Source of the DNA: Lujinxingiaceae bacterium
Lineage (GTDB): Bacteria; Myxococcota_A; Bradymonadia; Bradymonadales; Bradymonadaceae
Length of the DNA: 64,000 nucleotides
Direction: 5' to 3'
Assembly: GCA_013697635.1 (NCBI GenBank)
Contig: JACCWM010000036.1
Location: forward strand, 1 to 64,000
The position numbers were made by a program, and so were the translations under genes. Positions 37,863-45,223 of this stretch are shown in pieces (position 1 is the stretch's first letter; every line of letters begins with the position of its first letter). The notes beneath the pieces are model-generated. The model saw only the letters and a list, made by a program, of their open reading frames with translations. It was not told the DNA's origin and did not search any database.

Positions 37863-38366
37863 TCAGAGCAGGATCGCGACCAGCCAGACGAGCGGCAGCG
37901 CCCACAGGCCTGCGACGACATCGTCGAGCACGACGCCAAGGCCGCTTTGGACCTCGCGGTCGAACCAGTGCGCGGGGGGAGGTTTGAGCATATCGAGGAT
38001 GCGAAAGGCGACAAAGCCGGCGAGCAGCATCGGCCAGGTCAGCTCATCGAAGAACACCAGGGCGACCCAGACGCCGACGACCTCGTCGATCACGATCTGA
38101 GAGCTGTCGTGCTCGCCCAGCGCGCGCCCGGCCCGATCACTGCAGACGACCGAGAGCACCAGGGTGACGGCCAGCGCCAACAAGCGCATGCTCAGCGGCA
38201 GATCCTTCATCCACCAGATCGGCGCAAGCATCAGCGCCGCGGCGTAGGTGCCCGGGCCGCCGGGCAGATGCCCCACACCGCCGACGGTGGCAAACGCCAT
38301 CGAGACCGGCGCCTTGGACCAGGCGCTACGCCAATTGGCTGGTCGCCGGTGACCGCCAAGGCTCAT
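37863..38366 (-). CDS. pgpA: PgpA-family phosphatidylglycerophosphatase / lipid phosphatase
   Basis: The 167-residue membrane protein has the PgpA family motifs: GVGHLPGGPGTYAA (about 30-43), SSQIVIDEVVGVWVALVFF (about 88-106), FRILDMLKPPPAHWFD (about 120-135) and GLGVVLDDVVAGLWALP (about 141-157). PgpA removes the terminal phosphate from phosphatidylglycerophosphate; in inositol-lipid clusters a PgpA-like enzyme is a natural candidate for phosphatidylinositol phosphate. Its ATG overlaps the stop of the upstream PAP2 gene (ATGA), so it is translated with it. Given the neighbours, a phosphatidylinositol-phosphate phosphatase role is plausible but unproven. Confidence 0.92.
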   Translation of the reverse strand: MSLGGHRRPANWRSAWSKAPVSMAFATVGGVGHLPGGPGTYAAALMLAPIWWMKDLPLSMRLLALAVTLVLSVVCSDRAGRALGEHDSSQIVIDEVVGVWVALVFFDELTWPMLLAGFVAFRILDMLKPPPAHWFDREVQSGLGVVLDDVVAGLWALPLVWLVAILL

Positions 38367-39319
38367 GCGGCCACCTCGATCGCTTGCGCTGGCTGCTCGG
38401 ACTCGAGAAATTGCGCCCGAAGCATGCCATGGATCCGAACCGGAACCTGAGCCAGGGCCGTGCGGGTCAAGAGCACGTAGGCGCCCAGCGAAAACGCCGC
38501 GCCAGCCACAAGATCAAGCACATAGTGGTGGGTGAAATAGACGGCAAAAAACGCCATGCCCGAGGCGTAAAACCACGCCGCGGAGCGCCCGGCAAGACTT
38601 CGCGCGTTGAGCGCAATCCACACCGGATAGGCCACGTGCAAGGAGGGCATCGCGCCAAAAACGTAGGCGGCCTTGCCATAGATCCCGGCAAAGTAGCCAA
38701 ATCCGATCAACTGGTCGACGCGCGCCAGGCCGCCCGGATCGCCGAGCATTGCGCCCTCGGGCACAGCATAACCAAATTGTTCGACATACCAGGGCGGCGC
38801 CACCGGAAAGAACACCTGGACTAAAAAGCCAATCAGGTTGACGAACAAAAAGCCCCACATGAAGCGGTGCAGCCGCACCGAGTGCGCCACAACACCGGCG
38901 CGCCGCTGAGTCCACCACAAAAACAGCCCGAAGCCGATGATCGTGGCCATGTGCGAGGAGTACCAGGCCGCGCCGATCAGATCGAGCACGGGATGGTGAC
39001 GGTCGATGAAGAATTCTACCGGCCCGATGCGCGCGCCATCGGCGCTCCAACCGAAGATCGCCAGCTCAGCCTCGCGCACCTCCGAGAGCGAGACGGCCCG
39101 CTCGGCGCGCGCCGAGAAGATGCGCAACAGGTCGTAGATCCAGACAAAGGCGACGATCGGCGAAAAGACCAACACGAACTCGCGCGTCACGCGCGAGACA
39201 AACCACAGCGTGGCCAGCGCCGCGAGCATCAAGAGGTGCTCGAGGCGAAGCGGATTGAGCAGGCTGTAGGCGATCAACACCAGGGCCAGGCCCGCAGCTA
39301 TGATTTGATTACGCGTCAT
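38363..39319 (-). CDS. PAP2/AUR1-like membrane phosphotransferase (inositol-lipid type), copy 2
   Basis: The 318-residue protein has about six membrane segments and the motifs YVFGAMPSLHVAYPVWIAL (about 210-230) and YFTHHYVLDLVAG (about 257-270). The PSLHxAY form is closer to AUR1-type inositolphosphoceramide synthases than the PSGH of copy 1. Shared blocks with copy 1 (FPVAPPWY, WMYDLLRIF/WIYDLLRIF, LHRFMWGFL) show a duplication. It overlaps the MMPL gene upstream and pgpA downstream by ATGA on each side, so the three genes form a tightly coupled unit. The two copies may act on different acceptors. Confidence 0.88.
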   Translation of the reverse strand: MTRNQIIAAGLALVLIAYSLLNPLRLEHLLMLAALATLWFVSRVTREFVLVFSPIVAFVWIYDLLRIFSARAERAVSLSEVREAELAIFGWSADGARIGPVEFFIDRHHPVLDLIGAAWYSSHMATIIGFGLFLWWTQRRAGVVAHSVRLHRFMWGFLFVNLIGFLVQVFFPVAPPWYVEQFGYAVPEGAMLGDPGGLARVDQLIGFGYFAGIYGKAAYVFGAMPSLHVAYPVWIALNARSLAGRSAAWFYASGMAFFAVYFTHHYVLDLVAGAAFSLGAYVLLTRTALAQVPVRIHGMLRAQFLESEQPAQAIEVAA

Positions 39320-41805
39320 GGTTTCGAGGGTTGGGCCTGTTCGGCTTCGACTTCGGTCACATCGTCGAGCTGGCCGTGTCGCACCAGTTGAGCGCGCAAG
39401 ACCATGAGCATCTGAAGCAAGAGGTTGACAAGCAAGATAGTCCCCAGCCCGATCACTGCAATGCGCCCAAGCGAGAGCAGCCCTTCGTGGTGGGCCACGA
39501 GCAAGGAGCCAAAGCCAATCATGCTCGTCACAAAGGCCGCGGACACCGAGCCGCCCACGCTCAAATGAGGCTGCACGCGCTCGGGCTCATCGCGAAGGCG
39601 CAGGTACATATGAAACGAGGCGTCGACGGTCAGGCCAAGCCACACCGGCAAGATGATCAGGTTGAGAAAATTGAAGTCGACGCCAAAGACCCCGGCAAAG
39701 CCCGCCGCACAAAACAAGGAGAGCGCCAGCGAGCCGAGCAGCCACCAGAACTGGCGGCTGAAGCCAAAGGCCAAGAGCGCCACCAGAAACACTCCGAAGG
39801 CGGTGGTCAGCACGATCCACAGCGTATCTTGAGTCACGAAGTGCAAGATGTCGGCCAGAAGCAGCGCGTCGCTGACCCCGTCGATCGCCGCCGGCGCGCC
39901 CTCGGCGCCCGGGAGGTTGCGCATCACGCTGGCAAAATCCTCGATCACGCGCGCCTGTTCCATGGGAAGCGAGGCAAAGACGAGCACCACCGAGGCCTGG
40001 GGATCGTCGAGGCGCGAGAAGGGAATGCGCACCGCTTCGGGCAGCATCGCCTCGCCAACCGGCGCGGCGGCGAGCACGCGATCGATCTCGTCGAGAAACG
40101 CCTCGAGCTGCTCGGAGCGCTGGCCCTGGGGCAGCGCGGCCAGCTCCTCGCCCAGCTCTTCGAGCAGCGCGAGCTTCTCAGCCTGGCGCTGGGGCAAGAG
40201 GTCATCGGGGGCGAGCACCTGTTCGATCGTATAGCCACCCGGCGCGCTCTGCTGGCGCCGGCGCAGCTCCTCGGCCACCCGGCGCGCGTGCTCGCGCGAC
40301 TCCACGAGCACCACGGCCGGCGTCTGCGACTGATTCAAGATATCATTGACCATCTCATCGAGGCGCCAGGTGGGCGTGTCGGTCATCTGCACGGCGCGAA
40401 AGTCGCGCTCGAGCTCGACGTGGGCCACTCCGGCGCCGGCCAAGACGACCACTGCCGCCAGGACGCTGGCGAGCAGCGTAAATCCGCCGCGCATGCGCCG
40501 CACCTGCGCCGGCGTCGGCGTGCGCCCCAGGGAAAACAGGGGCGTAAGCCTTTGCGCGAACAACACCGACAAGGGCACACGCTGGCTGCTCGGGCCGCGG
40601 CTCGAGCCGGCCAGACTGGCCTGGGCGATGATCAGCGCCGGAAACACCGTCGCGTAGGCCAGCAGAATCAAGGCCAGCCCGCCGAGCGCGATGATCCCAA
40701 ACTCGAAGAAGGCCCGAAAGCTCGACAGCGACAGACTTCCCAGGGCCACCATCGTCGTCAGCCCGGCAAAGACGCTGGCCCGCCCCGCCGTGGCCAGCGT
40801 GATCGTCAAAGCCTCGCCGACCGTGCCCTCCTCGGCGCGCACCTCGTAGAAGCGCGAGACCAGATGGATGCCATAGTCGACACCCAGACCGAGCAAAATC
40901 GCGCCTAAAAAGGCCGTCAACACGTTGAGCGAGCCAAAGATCAGCGCCGCCCAGGCAAAGGCCCAGATCGTGCCCACGATCAACGGCACGAGCACCATCA
41001 AGGTGGCGTGCAGGCTGCGCAAATACAAAACGAGAAAGACCAGCAGGCCGAGCAGCGCCACCAGCGTCGCGCTCTGAAGATCGCTGGTGAGGATGTGCTG
41101 CTGCTCGACGCGCTTCATGTAGCGCCCGGTAAAGGCCATCGTCACGCCGGGAAACTCCTGGCTCAGGCGCGCCGCGGCGATCTGGGCCACCTGCTCGACC
41201 AGCGCGCTCGAGCGGGCCAGATCGGCGGCGGAGAAGCTCGGATGGATGAAGAACACCAGCGTGTGGCCGTCCTCGCTCTCAAAAAACTCGCCCTCGCCGA
41301 TGGCCTCGTAGCGCTGCTCGATGTCGCTCAGATCGAGCTCGGGCGGGCGCGCCGGCCCCAGGTCAGCAAACAACGGGTTGGCCCGTGCGCGCTCCCAGCG
41401 GATGCGCCGGCGGATACGCTCGTCGGCCTCGACCAGGTCCTCGTAGTCGACATAGATCAGGCGAAAATCGGTGAAAAAATCGGTCGGACGCCTCAGCTCG
41501 ATGCGCTCGACGCTCGCCAGAGGCTCAAGCTCCTGGCTGATGCGCTCGGCCGCGGCGCGGTTGGTGGCGTGATCGGGGCCTTGCAAGACCACCGTCAGCC
41601 GACCGACGTTGTCGCCATAGGCGCGCTCGAGCTCTGCCAGACCGATCACGCTCGACGCGGTCTCGGGGAGCAGCTGTGAGAGGTCGGCATCGAGGCTGAG
41701 CGTGCGCGCCAAGAACACGGCTCCGACCGTCACGGCGACCAGCACCAACAAGACGAGCACATAGCCTCGTTGGTACAACCCCACGACGGAAGTGAACAGT
41801 TTCAT
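39316..41805 (-). CDS. MMPL/RND-superfamily lipid exporter (HpnN-like)
   Basis: The 829-residue protein has the two-fold RND/MMPL layout: one membrane helix (about 15-35), a large periplasmic loop (about 40-240), five helices (about 245-400), a helix near 450, a second periplasmic loop (about 470-670) and five final helices. Motifs include GLGVDYGIHLVSRFYE in the first half and LTVDASFHMYLRLRDE in the second, each with the family's charged residues inside the membrane. HpnN-type members move hopanoids, and MMPL proteins move complex lipids. Coupled to the PAP2 and pgpA genes, so export of the lipid made by this cluster is the likely job. Confidence 0.9.
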   Translation of the reverse strand: MKLFTSVVGLYQRGYVLVLLVLVAVTVGAVFLARTLSLDADLSQLLPETASSVIGLAELERAYGDNVGRLTVVLQGPDHATNRAAAERISQELEPLASVERIELRRPTDFFTDFRLIYVDYEDLVEADERIRRRIRWERARANPLFADLGPARPPELDLSDIEQRYEAIGEGEFFESEDGHTLVFFIHPSFSAADLARSSALVEQVAQIAAARLSQEFPGVTMAFTGRYMKRVEQQHILTSDLQSATLVALLGLLVFLVLYLRSLHATLMVLVPLIVGTIWAFAWAALIFGSLNVLTAFLGAILLGLGVDYGIHLVSRFYEVRAEEGTVGEALTITLATAGRASVFAGLTTMVALGSLSLSSFRAFFEFGIIALGGLALILLAYATVFPALIIAQASLAGSSRGPSSQRVPLSVLFAQRLTPLFSLGRTPTPAQVRRMRGGFTLLASVLAAVVVLAGAGVAHVELERDFRAVQMTDTPTWRLDEMVNDILNQSQTPAVVLVESREHARRVAEELRRRQQSAPGGYTIEQVLAPDDLLPQRQAEKLALLEELGEELAALPQGQRSEQLEAFLDEIDRVLAAAPVGEAMLPEAVRIPFSRLDDPQASVVLVFASLPMEQARVIEDFASVMRNLPGAEGAPAAIDGVSDALLLADILHFVTQDTLWIVLTTAFGVFLVALLAFGFSRQFWWLLGSLALSLFCAAGFAGVFGVDFNFLNLIILPVWLGLTVDASFHMYLRLRDEPERVQPHLSVGGSVSAAFVTSMIGFGSLLVAHHEGLLSLGRIAVIGLGTILLVNLLLQMLMVLRAQLVRHGQLDDVTEVEAEQAQPSKP

Positions 41806-41870
41806 GGAGCTCTCAGGGACTCAGTCAGATGCACGCTGATGACCAGCCTGGCTCGCGTTGCCCGCTACCC

Positions 41871-41952
41871 CTCCCCATGTGTGGGGAGGGCGCTAGGGCG
41901 CCCTCCCCACACATGGGGAGGGCGTCGCTACACCTCCCCACGTGTGGGGAGG
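41871..41952. repeat. Cluster of palindromic CTCCCC...GGGGAG repeats
   Basis: Two 23-base arms (41871-41893 and 41898-41920) form a perfect inverted repeat around a 4-base loop TAGG. Each arm itself is a near-palindrome, CTCCCCATGTGTGGGGAG. A third near-palindrome, CCTCCCCACGTGTGGGGAGG, lies at 41933-41952. They lie in the 232-base gap between gtrA and the MMPL gene. There is no T-run on either side, so they are not simple terminators; they look like REP-type intergenic repeats. Confidence 0.9.
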
Positions 41953-42037
41953 ATCAAGGAGGGGGCCCTTCACGCCGTTGCATGCCTCGTGCTGTGATAA
42001 ACGTCTCCGCCAAAACGTGGTCTCGCCATCGCCCGGG

Positions 42038-42460
42038 TCAATTCATTTCTTCGCCCAACGGCCCAAAGACCACAAAACGGCTGACCGGATAGGTCCAGAT
42101 CACGAAGATCGCCACCTTGGAGAACAGCCACGCCGCCGATACCCCGGCGTACAGGGCCATGGCATGGGTGGTGAGACCGTGGGCGAGCGCGGCCCCACCG
42201 CTCATCAGCCCGTAGGCCGCCAGCGCGCTCATCAACGGCTTGTCATAGCGCTGAAAAACCCAGAAGCGACAGAGCAGGAAGTGGGTCAGTCCACCGACCA
42301 TCGCCGCGAGTGCGGCCACCGCGCCGACATGATAGACGCCCCAGGGCGGCGTCCAGCTCAGCAGATGCGCAAAGAGGATACCATCGACCGCTGTTGCCAA
42401 AAAACTCGCAACAGCCGTGGTCGACAAGTCGAGAAGATGGCGCTTGGGCTTGAACATCAT
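42038..42460 (-). CDS. GtrA-family membrane protein
   Basis: I start at ATG 42460, giving a usual GtrA length of 140 residues; a TTG at 42532 overlapping the previous stop would add 24 residues. The protein has four membrane segments: LSTTAVASFLATAVDGILFAHLL, VGAVAALAAMVGGLTHFLLCRFWVF, ALAAYGLMSGGAALAHGLTTHAM and AWLFSKVAIFVIWTYPVSRFVVF. The RFWVF and RFVVF ends are typical of GtrA, which helps move polyprenyl-linked sugars or lipids across the membrane. Its place inside a lipid cluster suggests flipping of a lipid-linked intermediate. Confidence 0.85.
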   Translation of the reverse strand: MMFKPKRHLLDLSTTAVASFLATAVDGILFAHLLSWTPPWGVYHVGAVAALAAMVGGLTHFLLCRFWVFQRYDKPLMSALAAYGLMSGGAALAHGLTTHAMALYAGVSAAWLFSKVAIFVIWTYPVSRFVVFGPLGEEMN

Positions 42461-42528
42461 GCAGAAGCCATCCAAGGGTTGGGCAAGTTTGATAGAGTCG
42501 GCCAATGAGGCCGCAGCTCGCACAATCT

Positions 42529-43368
42529 TCAAACTCGTCCGGATTCAAAATGCGTTGAGAGGGGTTGATCACCGACCTCGATCTCCGCCGGCATTGACGC
42601 CTCGCTCTCGCGCAGCGCGTTGAAGATCCAACGTGCCCGTGAGACGGCAGTAAACAACGCGGCAGCGGCGATAAATCCCGTACCGACGATTGCCAGATGG
42701 TAGGTGGGTATCCCCCGCCCCGGCTCTAAATATAGGGCCAGATAAGGAGATCCCAAGGTCGTCACAAAGAGCACGACCATGCGCTCGGGCCGCTGCATCA
42801 GGCCACCCTTGCACTCCACGCCCAGCGCTTCGCCGCGCGCACGCGCATAGCTGACCGCATAGGAGGCGATGATCGCGGCGACCGCCGTCCAGGTCAGCCA
42901 GCCACCCTGGCCATAGTAGGCAAGCCCCAAATAGACGCCGCCCTCGCCAAGCCGGTCGATAAACGAGTCAAAGAAGGCGCCCGAGCGCGAGGCCTGTGCG
43001 GTGAGCCGCGCGAGCAGGCCGTCGAGCCCGTCACAGGCCGCGGCCAGCGCGAAGATCCAGGCGCCCCAGATGAACTGGCCGACGCCAAAGCTTATCGCCG
43101 CCACAGTGGCCAATACCAGCGAGAAAGCGGTGATATGGTTGGGCGTCACACCCCGGCGCGCCAGAGCGTGAACCAGCGGGCCGAGCGCCCAGTAGAAGAA
43201 GCCAACGAGCATCGGCGGCACCAGCGCCGAGCCGGCGTAGCGGCGAAACGCCTGGCGGTCGCGGCGAGGGTGCACGGCCAGGCCGTAGTAGCCAAGGGCC
43301 AACAGTCCCCCGATCAAGATAGCCAGACCTGGCAAGGCTCCGGTCACAAGCGACGACATGCGCATCAT
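42529..43368 (-). CDS. CDP-alcohol phosphatidyltransferase (candidate phosphatidylinositol-phosphate synthase)
   Basis: I start at ATG 43368, with GAGG about 8 bases upstream, giving 279 residues; earlier starts lack one. The family motif D-x2-D-G-x2-A-R-x8-G-x3-D-x3-D is complete in CDGLDGLLARLTAQASRSG followed by AFFDSFIDR (about residues 110-135), with all four metal/catalytic Asp present. About six membrane segments are visible. The enzyme joins a CDP-linked alcohol to a second alcohol; beside inositol-1-phosphate synthase the likely acceptor is inositol phosphate and the donor CDP-diacylglycerol, or a CDP-cyclitol donor given the cytidylyltransferase-like domain at 45224. Both are inferences. 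Confidence 0.9.
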   Translation of the reverse strand: MMRMSSLVTGALPGLAILIGGLLALGYYGLAVHPRRDRQAFRRYAGSALVPPMLVGFFYWALGPLVHALARRGVTPNHITAFSLVLATVAAISFGVGQFIWGAWIFALAAACDGLDGLLARLTAQASRSGAFFDSFIDRLGEGGVYLGLAYYGQGGWLTWTAVAAIIASYAVSYARARGEALGVECKGGLMQRPERMVVLFVTTLGSPYLALYLEPGRGIPTYHLAIVGTGFIAAAALFTAVSRARWIFNALRESEASMPAEIEVGDQPLSTHFESGRV

Positions 43369-43435
43369 AAAGGTTCCCTCGATGCTGCGACGGCGGGGCT
43401 GAGAGGAGATGGAGAGTTGGGCGACTTTTGACGGT

Positions 43436-43481
43436 CCCAAAGGGGGCTGGCTGCACGCGGCCGTGGCCGGCTCCCTTTGGG
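43436..43481 (-). terminator. Hairpin between ino1 and the CDP-alcohol transferase gene
   Basis: Arms CCCAAAGGGGGCTGGC (43436-43451) and GCCGGCTCCCTTTGGG (43466-43481) pair with two mismatches. No T-run follows on the minus strand, so it is more likely a partial terminator or RNA-stability element inside the operon. Confidence 0.4.
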
Positions 43482-43495
43482 GTGGGGGGCTTTAG

Positions 43496-44824
43496 CTAGG
43501 CGTTGAGGCTTCGCACGTGGGCCAGCGGGCGAGCCACTGACATGCCGGCGATCTCGCGCAGCGTCTGCTCGAGCATGCGCTGCTGGATGAAGAGGTTGTG
43601 CTCGATCGACTCGGCCCCGTTTTGCTGGGGGCTCTTGAAATAGAACGACAGCCAGTCCTGCACCCCACAACGTCCGCTGCGCTGGGCCAGGTCCATGAAC
43701 AGGGCCAGATCGAGCACCAGCGGCGCGGCCAGAATCGAGTCGCGGCACAAGAAGTTGATCTTGATCTGCATCGGATAGCCCATCCAGCCGAAGATATCGA
43801 TGTTGTCCCAGCCCTCCTTGTTGTCGCCACGCGGCGGATAATAATCGATGCGCACCTTGTGCGTCATCGAGGCGTAGAGCTCGGGGTTTTTGGTCTTGTC
43901 CAAGATCGAGTCGAGCACGGAGAGCTTGCTCTCCTCTTTGGTGCGAAACGAGCCCGGGTCGTCGAGCACGGCCCCGTCGCGATTGCCCAAGATGTTGGTC
44001 GAGTACCAGCCGTGCACGCCCAAAAGCCGGGCGGCAAAGCCCGGCGCCAGGATCGTCTTCATCAGCGTCTGGCCGGTCTTGAAGTCCTTGCCCGCGATCG
44101 CCACACCCTCACGCTCGGCGAGCGCGACGATCGCCGGACAGTCCACCGAGCGGTTCGGTGCGCCGTTGGCAAAGGGCACGCCCGAGCGCAACAGGGCGTA
44201 GGCGTAGATCATGCTCGGGCTGATCTTCGGGTGGCTCGTGCGCAGGCCCTTCTCAAAGGATTCGATGCTCTGATGAACCGCCTCGAGCTCGACAAAGCTC
44301 TCGGTCGAGCCGCACCAAATAGCCACCGCTCGGCTGCAGCCGTTGTCGGCCATAAAGTTTGCGACATCGGCCATCAGCGCCTCGGCCAAATCCATCTTCG
44401 TCTCGCCGCGCTTGACGTTGCTGCCGCTCAGGTTGCGCACATAGTTTTGATCGAAGACGGCGGCCATCGGCTTGATCGCCGCCAGGCAGTCGCGCGCCGC
44501 CTCGAGGTGCTCGCGGCTCAAGACATCGGCCTGACAGGCCGCCTCAAAGCAGTTCTCCTCGTAGATGTCCCAGCCACCAAAGACAAGATCGTCGAGGCTC
44601 GCCAAGGATACGGCCTCGCCTATCGCCACGGGCTCTTGCGATGTGCCCTCCTCGCCTGGCAGCATGCCCAACTGCGTTAAGCTGCCCACCGGCACCGAGG
44701 CGCCCCTTCGCACCGCCTCGACCCCGGCGATAAACGTCGTCGCGACTGCTCCCATACCGGGCAACAACACCGCGAGTTTGCCTTGTGCGGGGTCAAGATG
44801 GTTTCCACCTGGCGTTCGATACAT
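43496..44824 (-). CDS. ino1: myo-inositol-1-phosphate synthase
   Basis: The 442-residue protein converts glucose-6-phosphate to inositol-1-phosphate using NAD as an internal cofactor. Visible family features are the N-terminal Rossmann stretch AVLLPGMGAVATTFIAGVEAVRRG, the DLVFGGWDIYEEN region, GVPFANGAPNRSVDCPAI, the catalytic Lys region AGKDFKTGQTLMKTILAPGFAARLLGV, and YSTNILGNRDGAVLDDPGSFRTKEESKLS. ATG 44824 has GGAG at about 9 bases. It is the first gene of the leftward lipid arm and diverges from the cytidylyltransferase-DHQS gene. It supplies inositol phosphate for the cluster, which is the key link to inositol lipids. Confidence 0.96.
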   Translation of the reverse strand: MYRTPGGNHLDPAQGKLAVLLPGMGAVATTFIAGVEAVRRGASVPVGSLTQLGMLPGEEGTSQEPVAIGEAVSLASLDDLVFGGWDIYEENCFEAACQADVLSREHLEAARDCLAAIKPMAAVFDQNYVRNLSGSNVKRGETKMDLAEALMADVANFMADNGCSRAVAIWCGSTESFVELEAVHQSIESFEKGLRTSHPKISPSMIYAYALLRSGVPFANGAPNRSVDCPAIVALAEREGVAIAGKDFKTGQTLMKTILAPGFAARLLGVHGWYSTNILGNRDGAVLDDPGSFRTKEESKLSVLDSILDKTKNPELYASMTHKVRIDYYPPRGDNKEGWDNIDIFGWMGYPMQIKINFLCRDSILAAPLVLDLALFMDLAQRSGRCGVQDWLSFYFKSPQQNGAESIEHNLFIQQRMLEQTLREIAGMSVARPLAHVRSLNA

Positions 44825-45223
44825 GAATTCATCTCCGTATTATGTCTGATGGCTTCGAGAGACAGCCATCACAGCCACGACGACACTGCTCTTCAAGCGA
44901 AGCGCCCAAAAAATGACTCCCGGCTCGCTCGAGACTACAACTCAACCGAACGTCCGGTTAAATGCCTCCTGTTATGCAAACTTTAATCAAATATCAATCG
45001 AGGGCAAGCCCCACAACCATTTGAGATCATGCCTTGACATTGGCCTCAAGCGCCTTTTTCGACCCAGCCCAGCCGCGCGTTTTCCACGCGCGGGTCAACA
45101 TGCTATTGATTGCGCTCCTGAATTCGGAGTAACCTGCGCCCGTTGTGGTGGGTCAGCGCCGGTGGTTTTGCGCCGCGCTTTAACGTGACTCACGCTTTTG
45201 TGCCGGTTGGTGTCAGGAAACCC
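44825..45223. other. Divergent intergenic region between the two cyclitol arms (399 bases)
   Basis: Both ino1 (leftward) and the cytidylyltransferase-DHQS fusion (rightward) must be transcribed from here, so a shared control region is likely. A TTGACA hexamer is present at 45034 but no fitting -10 follows. The middle part (44990-45030) is A+T-rich. No small ORF or structured RNA is evident. Confidence 0.6.

Noticed and set aside
41871-41952. Palindromes called as transcription terminators
   Set aside because: No T-run follows the stem on either strand, and the perfect palindrome with repeated copies fits a repeat element better.
45034-45062. TTGACA in the ino1/fusion-gene divergent region as a promoter
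   Set aside because: No acceptable -10 hexamer is found at 16-18 bases.
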